Origin: Vandiemenella viatica
Lineage: Eukaryota > Arthropoda > Insecta > Orthoptera > Morabidae
DNA: 64,000 bases
Reading direction: 5' to 3'
Assembly (NCBI GenBank): GCA_031002005.1
Contig: JARYHS010008074.1
Location: 181,374,494 to 181,438,493, forward strand
Position numbers and translations under genes: made by a program. Of this stretch, positions 42,902 to 54,910 are shown piece after piece (position 1 is the first letter of the stretch; each line of letters starts with the position of its first letter). The notes beneath the pieces are model-generated. The model did not search any database, was not told the origin of the DNA, and saw nothing but the letters and a program-made list of their open reading frames with translations.

Positions 42902-43496
42902 TATATATATATATATAAAATATTGCCTACCACAGTTGTTGGTAGGACAGGATTAACACACAAATATATATACAAAATAAAAGATAAAAAAACACTGTAA
43001 TAATTGTGTTTATACCATTCATTCCTTCATCAGTAGAGGTATATGGTGTGTACCGTGGTTATAGTGGATGATATTGGATTTGGGTAGAAGTGAATTAAAA
43101 AATTAACAATAAAGGATAGTAAGTAGGATTTGGAGATGAAAAGAACAAAGCCATATTTTGTATTCCAGTCCTATCAAGGAAGAATCTTTAAGGTATCACT
43201 TTTATTAGATGTGGATTTTTTAATTTATATATGTTTTGTATAACTTTTTATCTAATCTCAAATTTTAATTTTATGTTTTGTATCATTTTATTTTAGAACT
43301 GTGCAGAACATTTCCCAGATTTTACTTTACCACAATTTTTGATTGTCTGATGTCTGTTTCTCCGCACAATTCCCATTCCCATACATCCCATCTTGTTGAG
43401 CTCTGGCTTCAGTCATAATGCACATCTCTCAGGTTTTTGCCTTTCAACTACCACTCCATACATCTCAAAATGTTGATTTGCTCCCCCATGATCCAT
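42902..43496. other. (TA)n and non-coding sequence
   Basis: A short TA microsatellite at 42902-42916, followed by AT-rich text with tattgcctaccacagttgtt. No gene was recognised. Confidence 0.5.
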
Positions 43497-43756
43497 CGAC
43501 CGAGTGTGGTGGGTGAGTGGCTAACACTCTGGTCTTGCATTCTGGAGGACGGCTGTTTGAATCTCCGTCTGGGCATCCAGATTTGGGTTTTCCACAGTTT
43601 CCCAGAATCACTCCAGGCAAATGCCGGGATGCTTCCTTCAAAATGCCGTGGCCGAATTCCTTCCCGTTCCTTGTCCCCAGTCTCATGCCGCCTCTAATGA
43701 CCTCAACATCGACAAAGCGTAAAAGGGAAAGAGAGAGAGAAGCGATCCACCAACCA
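43497..43756 (+). mobile_element. SINE family S1, full length with target duplication
   Basis: The tRNA-like head (gtgggtgagtggctaac box A region, tgtttgaatctcc box B region, both slightly drifted) is followed by the S1 body: tccagatttgggttttccac, aatcactccaggcaaatgcc and a 3' end near cgacaaagcgtaaaaggg plus a GA-rich tail. A 9 bp direct repeat, atgatccat, flanks it at 43488-43496 and 43757-43765. Confidence 0.85.
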
Positions 43757-43809
43757 ATGATCCATGCCTCCAGTTTGTGACCAACCATTATCATGCAGAT
43801 ACACACAGC

Positions 43810-45095
43810 TGGCCAGGAAACCGTTAATCTGTTAATTGTTAAGTAATTAAGTTAACAAAATTGCAAAAATTTAACTTTTAAGTTAACCTAAAAAATCATT
43901 AACGGTCTTCTTAACTTCCGTTAAATTTAACTGCCATTAACTTTAGTCTGTTACATTGGTAGTTGATGTTATTTGGTTTGTTTGAATTGCGCCCCATGCC
44001 ATGCTCGACCGTTTGGCTAGTCGGATGGCAAATGAATTAGGTAATACGAAGTGCAAGTGTGATGCATATACAACAGTTATGCTAGGCATGGCATGGTTGT
44101 GAGTAGGAAATCTAGAATTTTGGAGCGTTTGTATTTTACGTTTGCAAACCGGAGCTCACTACTCATTTCTAATTCAATCAGTGATTGATTTTGATATTTT
44201 TATAACCTAACTTTTTTTGCTGCCAGGAAAATTTCACTTTTTAGTTAATAATTTTTTGGTGTTCATTAGTGAAATAAATTAAACTGACATTCATTACATG
44301 ATTGTCATGGAAACTGCACTCTTGAATCTGTTAGTGAAAGCAGCAACGCTAACAATAGCAACGAGAATATTAAAAATCCTTGGTAACATTTATGCGATTA
44401 TGTTTCATTTAAATCACGACTGGTAGAACAATTGATATATGAATGAAAACTGTTTGCCTGAATTTTCTACAATCAAGACTCACGTGACTAGTCTTAATAA
44501 TCTTGAACAACATATGAAGAGTATGCATATATCCAAATATGAACTGTTTGAAGAAAAAGTAACACCAGGGCCAACTTGCAGGGAAAAATAAAAATAATTC
44601 AAAACCTTCTTCAAGTGCTGTGGCTTCTTCTGATGTAGATAACAGCAGAATTGATTTGATTTCACCTCCATCCGCTAATAAAAGTTTACGTCAATAAAAC
44701 ATTTGGCATCATAGCTACCGGACCGTCGTATTCAAGCTGGTGTGGATCGATGTATCGTAAACCTTTTCATTGCCAACATAATCCCACTACATGTTGAAGA
44801 ATCCGATTCATTTGATAAACTGGTTAAAATGTTGAAGTAAAAACTCAATTTCCAGAAGGACATTGGGTAGACGTATTATTGATTAACATCACGGTACATA
44901 GCAGCTTGGTACTGCTTGCAGTAATACCTATTTCAAAATATAATCATCAGTTCCACTATTGGATGGTTAATTTTAATGGTTAAATATAACTTGCATTAAT
45001 TTTGCAAATGTACTTCATTAACAATTATTGGAGTTAATTTTTTAAGTAGCAGATTAACGAAGTTAACTTTTTGATTAACTGTGCCCACCTATGCA
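43810..45095 (+). pseudogene. hAT-like transposon remnant with BED-finger transposase N terminus
   Basis: Across frames, 44.46-44.87 kb gives TKTHVTSLNNLEQHMKSMHI (the histidine half of a BED zinc finger), then a Ser-rich linker (SSSAVASSDVDNS). RRIQAGVDRCIVNLFIANII and PLHVEESDSFDKLVKMLK follow, the conserved stretch after the BED finger in hAT transposases. Outer sequences rich in gttaa/ttaac (43826-43930 and 44960-45090) may be decayed inverted ends. The catalytic and dimerisation regions are absent. Confidence 0.6.
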
Positions 45096-46350
45096 GCTAT
45101 GTCATTCTGTTGATGAATGGAAATAAGGGTATAAACCCAAAGGTTTCAATGCTCAATGTGTGGACATAACTACGTACATTTTGATCCAGTTCTCTTTTCA
45201 TCTCTCCAAAGGTTTAATTTATTCAGCTTTAACGGTTATTCTCCTATCCAAAGGTTTAATTTATCCAGCTTTAACGTTTGTTTGTCAAAAATAATATTCA
45301 CGAAAGTTTTCTGACATAGCTGACACAATCATCTGTAATCAATCCATTCACAACAATGGTGGTATTTGATTGTTATGACACAGTGCAGTTGATGGGGGCG
45401 ATGTAAACAATATCTGTGGAAATGATACATGCAGAAAAGAAATTCATCATGATAAAATGAACTTGTATATGAAGGGGAAGATATACTGCTGTTTTGGAGG
45501 TCTTTTTTAGCACAGACCATGAAACAAGAACCATATATATTATTTATAAAAGGTGTTTTTTTCCACTTTGGTAACATCGTTAATTAAGAAAGGAATTTTT
45601 CAATATTTAGCCCATAAGTGGCTAAATTATAAACAATCAAGGTCACTGCTATGCAATACTTTACAGTCGAGCTGTTAGGCTTTTCTGGCTTCAGTAGGTA
45701 GTGATCACATTACTGCTAGATTGTAGATTCACATATTACAGAATTATTGATAAACTATACATGTCTTTTTAGAACGATGAGATTTTTGTTTATGTTAGGG
45801 AAACATTTCATTATTTTTAATTGTTTCTTATTAAGTTATAAATGTTTTACCAAGTACCTATTTCAGCTGAAAATAAAACAGATGCTATGAATTACATGGT
45901 TCTCCTTTCATCCTACTGCAAACCACCAACCTCGCTATTCATTGTATATCATCCACGGATGTTTTACATTGACCACCTAGGTAAACGTACTGGTGTTATG
46001 AGAGGTGGCAAGAATGGCTAATGGTTTGGTTTGTGAACACTGTCTGTTGATGGCCATTCATTCTTATGGTTAGTTGGTAGCTAATGACTGTGGTTGCAGG
46101 TTAACATCATATTTTTTGTTTCAGTTTTTTATGTTTATTTACTTTTATTTTTATTCTATGAGTGGTTGCATAGACTACAAGGCTTGCACAAACTCAGCAA
46201 CTTACTTCGTTTAACTTGACAAATAGTTTAACCCAAAATGTTTTTTATATGCTCTTTTTGCCCACCCATGTCTTTTTGATATTTTGCAATGCTTGAGTAT
46301 TTCCTTCAAATCACCACTCCCTCTACCTGTCCTCTGTTAAACTTACCCCC
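45096..46350. other. Non-coding interval
   Basis: A direct repeat ('ccaaaggtttaatttat.cagc' at about 45208 and 45248) is the only structure noticed. Confidence 0.5.
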
Positions 46351-47110
46351 ACCATGGACCATGTACCTTGTTCAACAGTTACTGTTTTAGGCTGTCTCAT
46401 ACAGCACCCATCCTCAGTGATATTCTGCTTGCTGATAAAGGGCTAAAACCCAAAAAATTCAATGTCTTTCATGTTTATGTATTATGTTTGTTCACACTCA
46501 TTTCCTTCGCTCACTTCATTCCGCCACAATCCTTATCTCTTTTGGTATCAGTTTCATGGGTAATTACTTGACCTCGTCCTATGCAAACCTATTCCAGGGC
46601 CATTAGGTGCAACAATTTGGACAAAACTTGTCTAAAATCTTTAGTGTTTTATTCAGATACAAAGATGATATATTTATGATCTGGCCTGCCAGTGAAAACT
46701 ATCTACTAGACATCTTCACCGAGAGTGATGGTAACTCTCTGACATCATGTTCGGGAGGACATGGGTTTGAATCCCCATGTGGCCATCCCCAAATTGCTAC
46801 AGGTGAATGCTGGGATGGTTCCTTTAAAAGGGTATAGCCAAAATCCTTCCTTGTCCACAGTCCTTTCCTTTCTCTAATGACCTTACTATTGACGAGTCAT
46901 ACAATCATATGATATCTTCAGTTTTCGAAACAATAACCAAACCATCAGCATCACTTGGTCGTACTCCCACAGAAATTACCTTTCTGTGTTTTGAAATATA
47001 TTTCTATACCTCAGTTTACATCAAGCCAACAAATTTTCAATACTTTCACTTTGACTGTCATCATTTGTCAGGCCACAAGGCTGCACGGGGGTTAAGCAAC
47101 ACCTTCACCT
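46351..47110 (+). pseudogene. Penelope-like element copy 2, decayed RT
   Basis: Frames give LTSSYANLFQGH (AMGT.MAPSYANLFMG region), RYKDDIFMIWPASENYLLDI (YIDD box altered to YKDD), then, after an inserted SINE fragment, PTEITFLCFEIYFYTSVYIKP (HFLD..) and TNFQYFHFDCHHLSGHK. Order matches copy 1. The endonuclease part is missing: the coding text runs straight into the non-coding tail near 47090. Confidence 0.7.
46727..46905 (+). mobile_element. SINE family S1 fragment within Penelope-like copy 2
   Basis: tgttcgggaggacatgggtttgaatcc (part of the head with box B) and gctacaggtgaatgctggga identify S1; the tail ends near attgacgagtca. It splits the RT frame between the YKDD box and the following motif. 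Box A is missing. Confidence 0.7.
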
Positions 47111-48310
47111 GAACTGTGAACAATTAAGTTCGTGACCATGTGTAGCCCTCTGGTACCTATAATATTAAATAGATTGGCCGCCACGCATTCTATTAGTAAA
47201 CCCCAAATGCGAAGGGTAAACAAGATAAAGTCATTTAACACAGTTTGTGAATAATACAGTACTTATATTTTTGATAATAGTTCACTCGTACATTGTTGAT
47301 ACCAGATACGTGAATAAAGCATCAAACAACAGTTTCTTTGAAGATTGCAGATTAAGTACAATTCTACGAGAAGACAAACACTCAGTGGGTCCCCCTAACA
47401 TTAGTGAGTACTACGGCATGGTGGAATTTGCCTAAATCACTACCGCAAGGAACAATTTGCTCCTCTAACTAGCGTGGAGTTGCGTGATCACTTTCCAGTG
47501 AAAGAATGAGACAACGTGAGCTTACAGCAAGGTCTTTTATAGACTTCCCATAGCCTATGACCTTGGCGAATCTTTCTTTAATTAATATCTCCAAAAGTAG
47601 ATAATAGTTTAACTTGAAATTTTTACAGGGACTTTCTATTGTCATGTTCTATCTGTTTTAATTTAATTTGATATTCAAAAGGATTTCTATAATCGTAAAA
47701 CTGAAGTCATCACATGACCAGCTTGGCGGAATTTTTACGCGGTCCATCAACAATTAACGACAATCTATCTTCAAAAACTTAATTCCCAGACAAATGCTTA
47801 AACTTTTTACCAAAACCATTATATATTCGTAACCATCTCAATTTGACCTATCTACCGATATAAATTTCAAATTAATGTTCCTTTTAATTAAAAAGTTCAT
47901 TTTTTTCTCTTAATTAAAACTGCTAATTAAACTTTGCCAAATTAGTTAATTTTACTACCAAAATATCAGGGACAATGCTGACTATAGCTGGTGATAAAAG
48001 ATCAGCTGTAGCTTTACTCAGTTCAAAGATATTTCAAATCTTAGATTTTTACTTTTCTGATAGCGTGTTTCAAAACATGAACAAATGGGAATATCTCTTA
48101 AAATAAATGTTTCTCGATGTGATAAATACACTTTAAAATGATTTTTATTGTGGAGTGTCACTGTAGGAAAGATTACAGGAAAATTCCTTCAAGTTGACAA
48201 TTACTCTTCCCGAAATTTTTAAGTCCAACATAGGCAACTTTACAATTGATCTATAGAATATTTTACTGCTGGGGGTAGCTAGTGGGAGTGCTTTTGGTGA
48301 ACTAAAGGAT
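47071..48310 (+). repeat. Non-coding tail of Penelope-like copy 2 (repeat R2)
   Basis: aggccacaaggctgcacggg...gtgaacaattaagttcgtga parallels the start of R1, and gaagacaaacactca matches 31598. The last ~560 bp (47750-48310) matches R1, R3 and R4, including tgctgactatagctggtgat and ctgggggtagctagtgggag. The ordered similarity over more than 1 kb shows R1 and R2 are copies of one element tail. Confidence 0.7.
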
Positions 48311-48720
48311 ATCTAACACATTCTTTCCATCAAATGTTCCCGTGTTTATAGCCTGGCCATCTGTGTATGACTTATCAATTCGTAAGAAAAATCACTCGCT
48401 GTATTCTACCAAACTTAATACAAACTCCGATTGTTCACTGCTGCCCCCCATACTCCTGTTCATAAACAAAATCTCTTCCACAAAAACCCTTGCTTTATGC
48501 AACTATTGCAAGTATAAAATCTAAAGATAGTTCCATATCATCAACCAGTTCTCTGCTGGTTGTAAGCACCTTAGTATTTTTTCAAATTCTAGCTTCTCAC
48601 CTTTAGGCATAAGGGGGGGGGGGGAGCTAACTCTTCAGTAATAGATAGTTTCATGGCTTTTATAGGTTAGGAGAGTGAGGCCTTATATAGCATGAAGATA
48701 CCATGACCAAACAGACCAAA
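48311..48720. other. Non-coding interval with poly(G) tract
   Basis: A G run at about 48612-48624; nothing else recognised. Confidence 0.5.
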
Positions 48721-48721
48721 T

Positions 48722-49260
48722 AAACCATTTTAGAAACAGTAAAGGTACTCAAAAGTTAATAAAAGACCTAAATAAACTTTCTATAACAGTAAGAAAACAT
48801 TATCGTGGGAGGAAATAGGTTAATTCACATAAATTCGATTTCCAAGCAATAAACTTTGCTATAGTTCAATTTCACCATTTCTAAACCAATTTAAATGCAT
48901 TAAAGACTGTCAGTATTTAATAAAAGCCGTAAATATACTTTGTATCACAGTAAATAAACTTTAAGTCAACCGAAAATATAATAATCATTAATAGTTCAAC
49001 TTGGAAACAATGAGCTTCTACTTTGGGAGCATTTCGTCATTTCTAAACCAATTTAAGAGCAATAAAGTAGCTCAACATTTAATATTTCAGCTAAATTAAC
49101 TTTCTATAATGATATGAAAAACTTTTACTAACCTGAAATGTGATAATCCATAATAATTTAGTCCATCAAACAATAAACTTCTAATATCTGGTATTTCACT
49201 ATTTCTGCACACTTTCGAATGAAATAGAGTAGTTTTAAAGTAATAATAACACAATTAAAA
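48722..49260. repeat. Degenerate tandem repeat, unit about 160 bp, about four copies
   Basis: The landmark 'atttctaaaccaatttaa..gcaataaag' appears near 48888 and 49050, with weaker versions near 48725 and 49205. Each is followed by 'caa.atttaata...' and 'aaactttctataa.agta'. The array lies upstream of the large palindrome and may be part of the same element. Confidence 0.6.
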
Positions 49261-50039
49261 TATAAATTCACTAAGATTCCGTAGTTTCTGGACGTATAAA
49301 TAACTTAAATCAATTTTTTAACACTTCGTTAGCTGCACTTCACTTTTGGCATTTTTTTATCACAAAATCCTAGAAAGCTTTTGGAATAAAAAGTAGATTT
49401 CTTGAAAGACCCAAAAATCTAATACCACATATATTAATTTCAAGTCATCCCATGCAACAGAACAGATTCTATAAAGATTTAGAGATTATTTCACAACGAA
49501 ACCACGTGCCAAGTTTAGGAATTTATTACAGCTGATCAAAATTAGATACAGAGATGAGACAACTTTCAGAAGACGTAATTTAACACAGAGAACATTGTGA
49601 TAATTTTACATTTTTCATAAAAACAACAGAAGTAAAGTTATTAAATTAAAACACATGTAGCATTTTTGTAAATCTTGCCAAAGCTGTAATTTCACTATCC
49701 GTGCATCAATCTCAATAAAAGTTACACCAGAAAACTCAGGAATTTTGGGAGAACACGCTGATAATATTATTATTTTGATAAATTACGATTTGGCCAAAAT
49801 GACGAAATATTGCAACTTCGAAGAGAATAGTAATTCCCCTTAGCAGAAAGTAGTTCGCCTCATACGCTTAGGATAAAATAGATCTTTAAAACTAAATGCT
49901 TAAAGTAACTCACTGCCTATCCACTATTTCTCTATTAAAATAGTCTAAACACTGCCAGCCTTTAATTTCTGTATTTCCGTTTGGTTACCGAGTTAGCTAA
50001 GACCTAATTTTTCAAAGTGGTAACAGAAAGCTGCGTATT
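49261..50039. other. AT-rich non-coding interval
   Basis: No coding sequence; leads up to the palindrome. Confidence 0.5.
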
Positions 50040-50044
50040 GGCTG

Positions 50045-50100
50045 TGACGTCAGAGAGTCTATATAACCTGTTGCTCAGAGGACCGGTCATCTTTACTAGT
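50045..50100 (+). promoter_or_regulatory. CRE plus TATA promoter-like site, left arm
   Basis: TGACGTCA (50045-50052) and TATATAA (50060-50066), with initiator-like tcatct about 28 bp further at 50088. Orientation: into the palindrome. Confidence 0.5.
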
Positions 50101-51143
50101 TCGGGAGCTGTGCTGATATGTGCGTAAAGGTTGTGTAAGCGTCGGTGCGGTTGGGCAGAAAATGGTCAAGGTTGGCACTACCGAGTCGGCCATTTTGGGA
50201 CTTCGGCATATGGCGGGTTTTCAACGGTAACATGAACTGGTAGAATTTTACATCAGGGGTTTGGTCGGTTTTTACATCTCCACAACTTGCAAACTTTTGG
50301 AAACGTATGTTCGATTAGCCAAATCAACTTTTAGAATTCTATTTTGAACTTTTGGTTTTCATTTAAATAAATTTGAAGAATTTTGAAAAGTGAACTGTTG
50401 TTATTTCGTAGTTAACTGATAACCTTTTCAATATTTGTGGGTCAACAAATATTGTGGCGACCTGAAGCATTCAAGTTGAACTATCCAGGCTACATGGTCA
50501 AATCAAAATTATTTCGTAAGTTGTACAGAGAACTTTGAGTCACCATCAAGAGTGTAAGTTGAGGCACTAAGGCTATACTGTAACCCCGGTATCAGCCTTG
50601 GGACTTACAAGGACAAAGGCTGATACCGGGGCTGCAGTATAGCCTTAGTGCCTCAACTAAACAGTTTGTGGTTGGCTAAAAGTTCTATAGAAAATTTACG
50701 AAATAATTTTGATTTGGTTTGACCATGTAGCCGGATCACTCAACCTAAATGCTTGAGGTCGCCACAATATTTGTTAACCCACAAATAGAGAAAAGGTAGT
50801 AAGCAAACTACTGAAGCACACAAGTTCACTTCTAGAAAATCCAAAGTTTTATTTTTCAAAGTCACAATTTTAAATATGCATTTTACAGTTGGGCAGGCAA
50901 ATCGAACACACTTTTCCAAAGGTTGCAAGTTGTGGAGATAAATTTAACCGACCGAACCCCTATAGTAAATTTAAAAGTTTTTAGCAGTCATTAAAGTTAC
51001 GATGTAACACGACACGATCCAACATGGTTGAACTAGCCAGCATGGCGAGTTACAACCAGCGCGACGAAAGACAGACCAAAACAGACGCCAGACAGGAACA
51101 GACCACAGGCAGGAACAGACAAACCATAATGGTGGCGGGGTCG

Positions 51144-51175
51144 TTTTATAGAAACCACGAGAACCAGTGACGTCA
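51144..51175 (-). promoter_or_regulatory. CRE plus TATA promoter-like site, right arm
   Basis: On the minus strand TGACGTCA (51175-51168) is followed by TATAAAA (51150-51144). Orientation: into the palindrome, facing the left-arm site. Confidence 0.5.
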
Positions 51176-51419
51176 GCAACTGTATCACATCTTTTTTCTT
51201 CCGCGTAGCTCAAAGTATGTGTAATTTATTTGACGATCCCGACTATCAAAAATGTTCAAACTTTTACAGTATCTGGACTTATCTACTAGAAGTCCGACGC
51301 CAGTCTCTTGAGAAATTTAGAGTAATTAGTTTTAAAGTTTTAGCTGTTTAAGACTCCGCGTAGTGACACATTCTAATTTGGGGAAAATCCCTAAGTGTTC
51401 TAGAATTTTACACACGTCA

Positions 51420-51905
51420 ACAACAATCCGCGACAATCTATTTTTCAAAAACTTAATTACCGGACAAATGCTAAAACTTTTTATGGAAACCCATATATGT
51501 ATGAAATCGTCTTAATTAGGTCTATCTGCTGATGTAATTTTTAATTTAATACCTCTTTTAATAAAAAAGCTTATTTTTTTCTCCCAATTAAAATCGCTAA
51601 TTAGACTTTGCTGAATTACTTAATTTTATTGCCAAAATATCGGGGATAGTGCTGACTACAGCTGGTTATAAAAGATCGGTTGTAGCTTTACGCGATTTAA
51701 AGATATTACAGATCTTAGAATTTCTACTTTTATGATCGCGTGTTTCAAAACTTGAACAAAGCGGAATATCTCTTAAGATAAACGTTTCTCGATATGATAA
51801 TTACACTTTAAAATGATTATTATAACGAATTGTTATTACAGGGAAATTCCTTTTAGTTGAAAACTATACTTCTCGAAATTTCTAAGTCCCGCCTAAGCAA
51901 AACTA
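51420..51905 (+). repeat. Repeat R3, upstream of Penelope-like copy 3
   Basis: Matches the terminal ~500 bp of R1 and R2 in order: aacaatccgcgacaatctat, tgctgactacagctggttat, and tctcgaaatttctaagtccc. It lies directly before the copy 3 coding remnant, with R4 directly after it, giving an LTR-like pair. Confidence 0.65.
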
Positions 51906-51929
51906 GAATTTTCCAAAATTCTAAAGTGC

Positions 51930-52375
51930 TTACATGGTCTTTACTCAATCAACCTAATCCTTGGTCTTTGGCATGACTTCCTGTCTTCATTCCATGAAAT
52001 GCACATACTTCTCCAAAAACTCCTACCTGCTGCACATGCTCTAGGAAAATAACCAATTTAAAGAATATTTTGATCGATAAGCACTTCATGATTCTTCCAA
52101 ACTACCATAAGGATCCTTCTTGTGCAATAGATGTCACTGCAAAACTTGCAGCATGCCACCAGCCACAACTACCAACTACATTCTGACCACATGCAAAACT
52201 TTTACTATCATTGAACACTACACGCCTCATAAATCAACTTTCCATGAGATTGTATGGCCATTGGCAAACAGTTTACACTAGCAACCTGAACCATCCGGTG
52301 GCAGTGCATTTCAGTACTCACAATTTGAGCAACTTAAACAACTCGCAGGACTATCAGGAATATTAATTAAAGTAG
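51930..52375 (+). pseudogene. Penelope-like element copy 3, short remnant before the endonuclease
   Basis: Broken frames resemble the region of copy 1 after RT: LKNILIDKHF (copy 1: LKNILIHKY), GSFLCNRCHCKTCS (copy 1: GSFPCNRP), ILTTCKTFTIIEHY. Stops are frequent; RT itself is missing. Confidence 0.6.
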
Positions 52376-53110
52376 TTTAATAAATTCAATATACTAAATG
52401 GTTTAACTTGCAATTACTACAAGGGCTTCCTATGATCCTATTCTATCTGTTTTAATTTAATTAAACATTCAAAAGAATTTCTATAAGATTAATCTTGAAG
52501 TCTCTTACATCACCAGCTTGGTGCACTTTATCACATACCAACAACAATTAATGACAATCTATCTTCAAAGTCTTAATTATCTCACCGATACTTAATCTTT
52601 TTACTGAAACTACTATATATTCGTGATCCTCTAAATTTAGGCTATCTACTGATATAAATTTCTCAATTATATTCCTTTTAGTTAAAAACTTTATTTTTTC
52701 TCTTCATTAAAACCACTAATTAAAGTTTGTCAAAATACTTAATTTTACTATCAAAATATTCTAGACAGTGCTGACTATAGCTGGTGATAAAAGATCAGCT
52801 GTGACTTTGTTTAATTCAGAGCTATTTCAAATCTTAAATATTAGCCTTCCTAACAGCATGGTTTAAAATATATACAAACCTACTTAATTCTTAAACACAC
52901 TTTTTTTTGGACATAATGAATAAGCTTAAAAATGATTCTTATGATGAATTTTCACTGTGGAAATGAATGCAGAAAATCCATTCAAGTTAACAATTACTTT
53001 ACATGAAGTTTCTAAGTTCTACATAAGCGACTTCAAAATTGATATATAGAATATATTACTGCTGGGGATAGCTAGCGGGAATGCTTTTGGCAAACTAAAC
53101 GGTACCTAAC
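52376..53110 (+). repeat. Repeat R4, downstream of Penelope-like copy 3
   Basis: Parallels 47570-48310: atggtttaacttgcaattac..., tattctatctgttttaattt, then caacaacaattaatgacaat, tgctgactatagctggtgat and ctggggatagctagcgggaa. With R3 it brackets copy 3. Confidence 0.7.
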
Positions 53111-53495
53111 ACTGTGTTGAGTATGTAGAGAATGACTGGCTTCTGTAAAATTTGCATCAGTAGTATCATGAGGGTTGGCATGAGCAACTACTGGTTGGTT
53201 ATATACCAACTAACTTGCAACCATTATGCTGCGTCCTACTTAGGCCTGACCACAAATCAAATACTTGTTGTTATGAAAGGCCATAAACAAATGACTTTCA
53301 TCCAGAATCCTAACCACTCTATAGTTGCTTGTGCCATCTCTGTTGAAGAAAACAATTTCTGTTTCCTGTTTCAGTGTTTGTACAAGTGGAGTCTTCTCCA
53401 ACCCGATCAATTGCTCTGAGTTCTGACAGTGGGAATAACGAGTACCTTATCAGTATGAACTGAGCCATGTCAACATCATCATCCTGAACAATTTC
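53111..53495. other. Possible decayed element sequence
   Basis: A 95-codon open frame (53132-53419) has no family motif I recognise. Confidence 0.3.
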
Positions 53496-53499
53496 AAGC

Positions 53500-54250
53500 C
53501 TCTGGTTGGGTCTGTTAAAATGCAGTTTTTTCAAGTATCTCTTTCCCTTCCATCATTATTCCTCTTTTGCAACATTTTAGTGTGCTCCTCTGACTTGCAC
53601 ATTCATTTCTATTCCCATAAACCATGTATTCAGTGGTCTCACTTGAGGCCTATTCCCCTCCTGTTTCAAATTAAATATTTTCATTGTCATTCTTTTATCA
53701 ACCATCCTCTTCATGGGTCCCACTGGGGTCTTGATCTTTCAGTTATCTCCTGTTCAATCTTGTTACACAAATTCTGTTCTTCTGAAGCTTCATTTGTCTG
53801 CCCTTAATTCTGCTAACATCATTTTCTTTTATCATCTATACTTCATAATGGTATGTAATGTTTGCATCTCACTTTTATTTATTTTGTGTTCCTCCCATTC
53901 TTTTCTCTTACTTCCTAAATGCTTGAACTCTTCAACAACCTTCAATTTCTCACTGCCACACAGATTAGTCCTTTCCACCTTCTGAGTTTAAATTTATACT
54001 TCTCTCTTTTTTACAGAGAATTGTAATCAACTAGATTTAAATACTTCCTGCCACTCATCAAACTATTCTTACAGTTCTCTCACAATTTCCCTATGGCATC
54101 ACATCATCTGCAGCCACTATGGCTTTTATGTTTTTCTCCTCAATCTTGATATAACATCTGATGTTTGTTCTCTTAATTATTTTTTTATCCTTTACCATCC
54201 CATTCCTAATTTCCATCCCCTCCTAAATAGTCTATTTACCTATGCAGAAT
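53500..54250 (-). pseudogene. Heavily decayed LINE RT tail (possible)
   Basis: On the minus strand, pieces such as VVEEFKHLGSKRKEWEEH (compare the 'VEEFKYLGS.I..DG' step after the RT catalytic box), preceded by a KREV.I.TQKVERTN stretch, suggest a LINE RT tail. No catalytic motif survives. Low confidence. Confidence 0.4.
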
Positions 54251-54910
54251 TTCTCAAAATTCTGAACCTCCACGTCTTCATTTATATATTTATTTTTTAA
54301 TCATGATTTTTTAAATTCAGGAGTTCTCCACCAATTCACCCCATCTTTTGTTGTCAGTCATGAATTAACTGCCATAAATGGCAGATTGCATTGCACTCCC
54401 ATTCTGCACACATCATGTCCCTCGGTGGGTTATATTCCCAATAATTAAAGTATTTTGTCAGCGTTTACGTCAGTTAATGTGTACAGTCACCATATCGTCT
54501 GTAGATGTTGTTCTGTAATAAGAGGATGTAAAACAATTTTTGTTAATAATTACACATATACTAAGAAATATCCATCAAAGCAATAGTAGAAGTGGTTAAT
54601 GTTTCTGGAATATTGTTCTATTGTTAATGTGATAAAAAACTGTGTGTTCAATCTATATAAGTTAAATATGTGAAACAATTTTGGAAAATAAATTTCTTTG
54701 AATGTAAATCCATCCTATAATCAACTGTGGTAAGTAGTGGTTTCCACCTCTGCGCTAATATTAATGTATGTAATATCTAATGACATAAGTTTATAGAAAA
54801 TGTGTTTGCTTTTATGATAGAAGACTAATTAGTTGCCATTGATCTCATAGTGCATTATTTAATTGAAAATTCATTGCCATAATAGTATTACTTTTCATTT
54901 TTCTTCCTAG
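54251..54910. other. Intron sequence before exon D
   Basis: No element recognised; ends with the tttttcttcctag acceptor at 54910. Confidence 0.5.

Larger units (their letters stand above)
50040..51180. repeat. Large imperfect palindrome, ~560 bp arms, convergent promoter-like ends
   Basis: The left arm (50040-50599) and right arm (50616-51180) are imperfect reverse complements throughout: atattgtggcgacctgaagc against its complement near 50745-50775, ctccacaacttgcaaacttt near 50920-50940, and an exact-looking core (43 bp arms, about 41 matching) around a 16-base loop at 50600-50615. Each outer end has TGACGTCA followed by a TATA box reading towards the centre (50045/50060 on +, 51175/51150 on -). 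Arms diverge most near the outer ends. Confidence 0.85.

Noticed and set aside
53132..53419. 95-codon open frame as a new gene
   Set aside because: No start context, no splice support and no recognised motif; surrounded by decayed element sequence.
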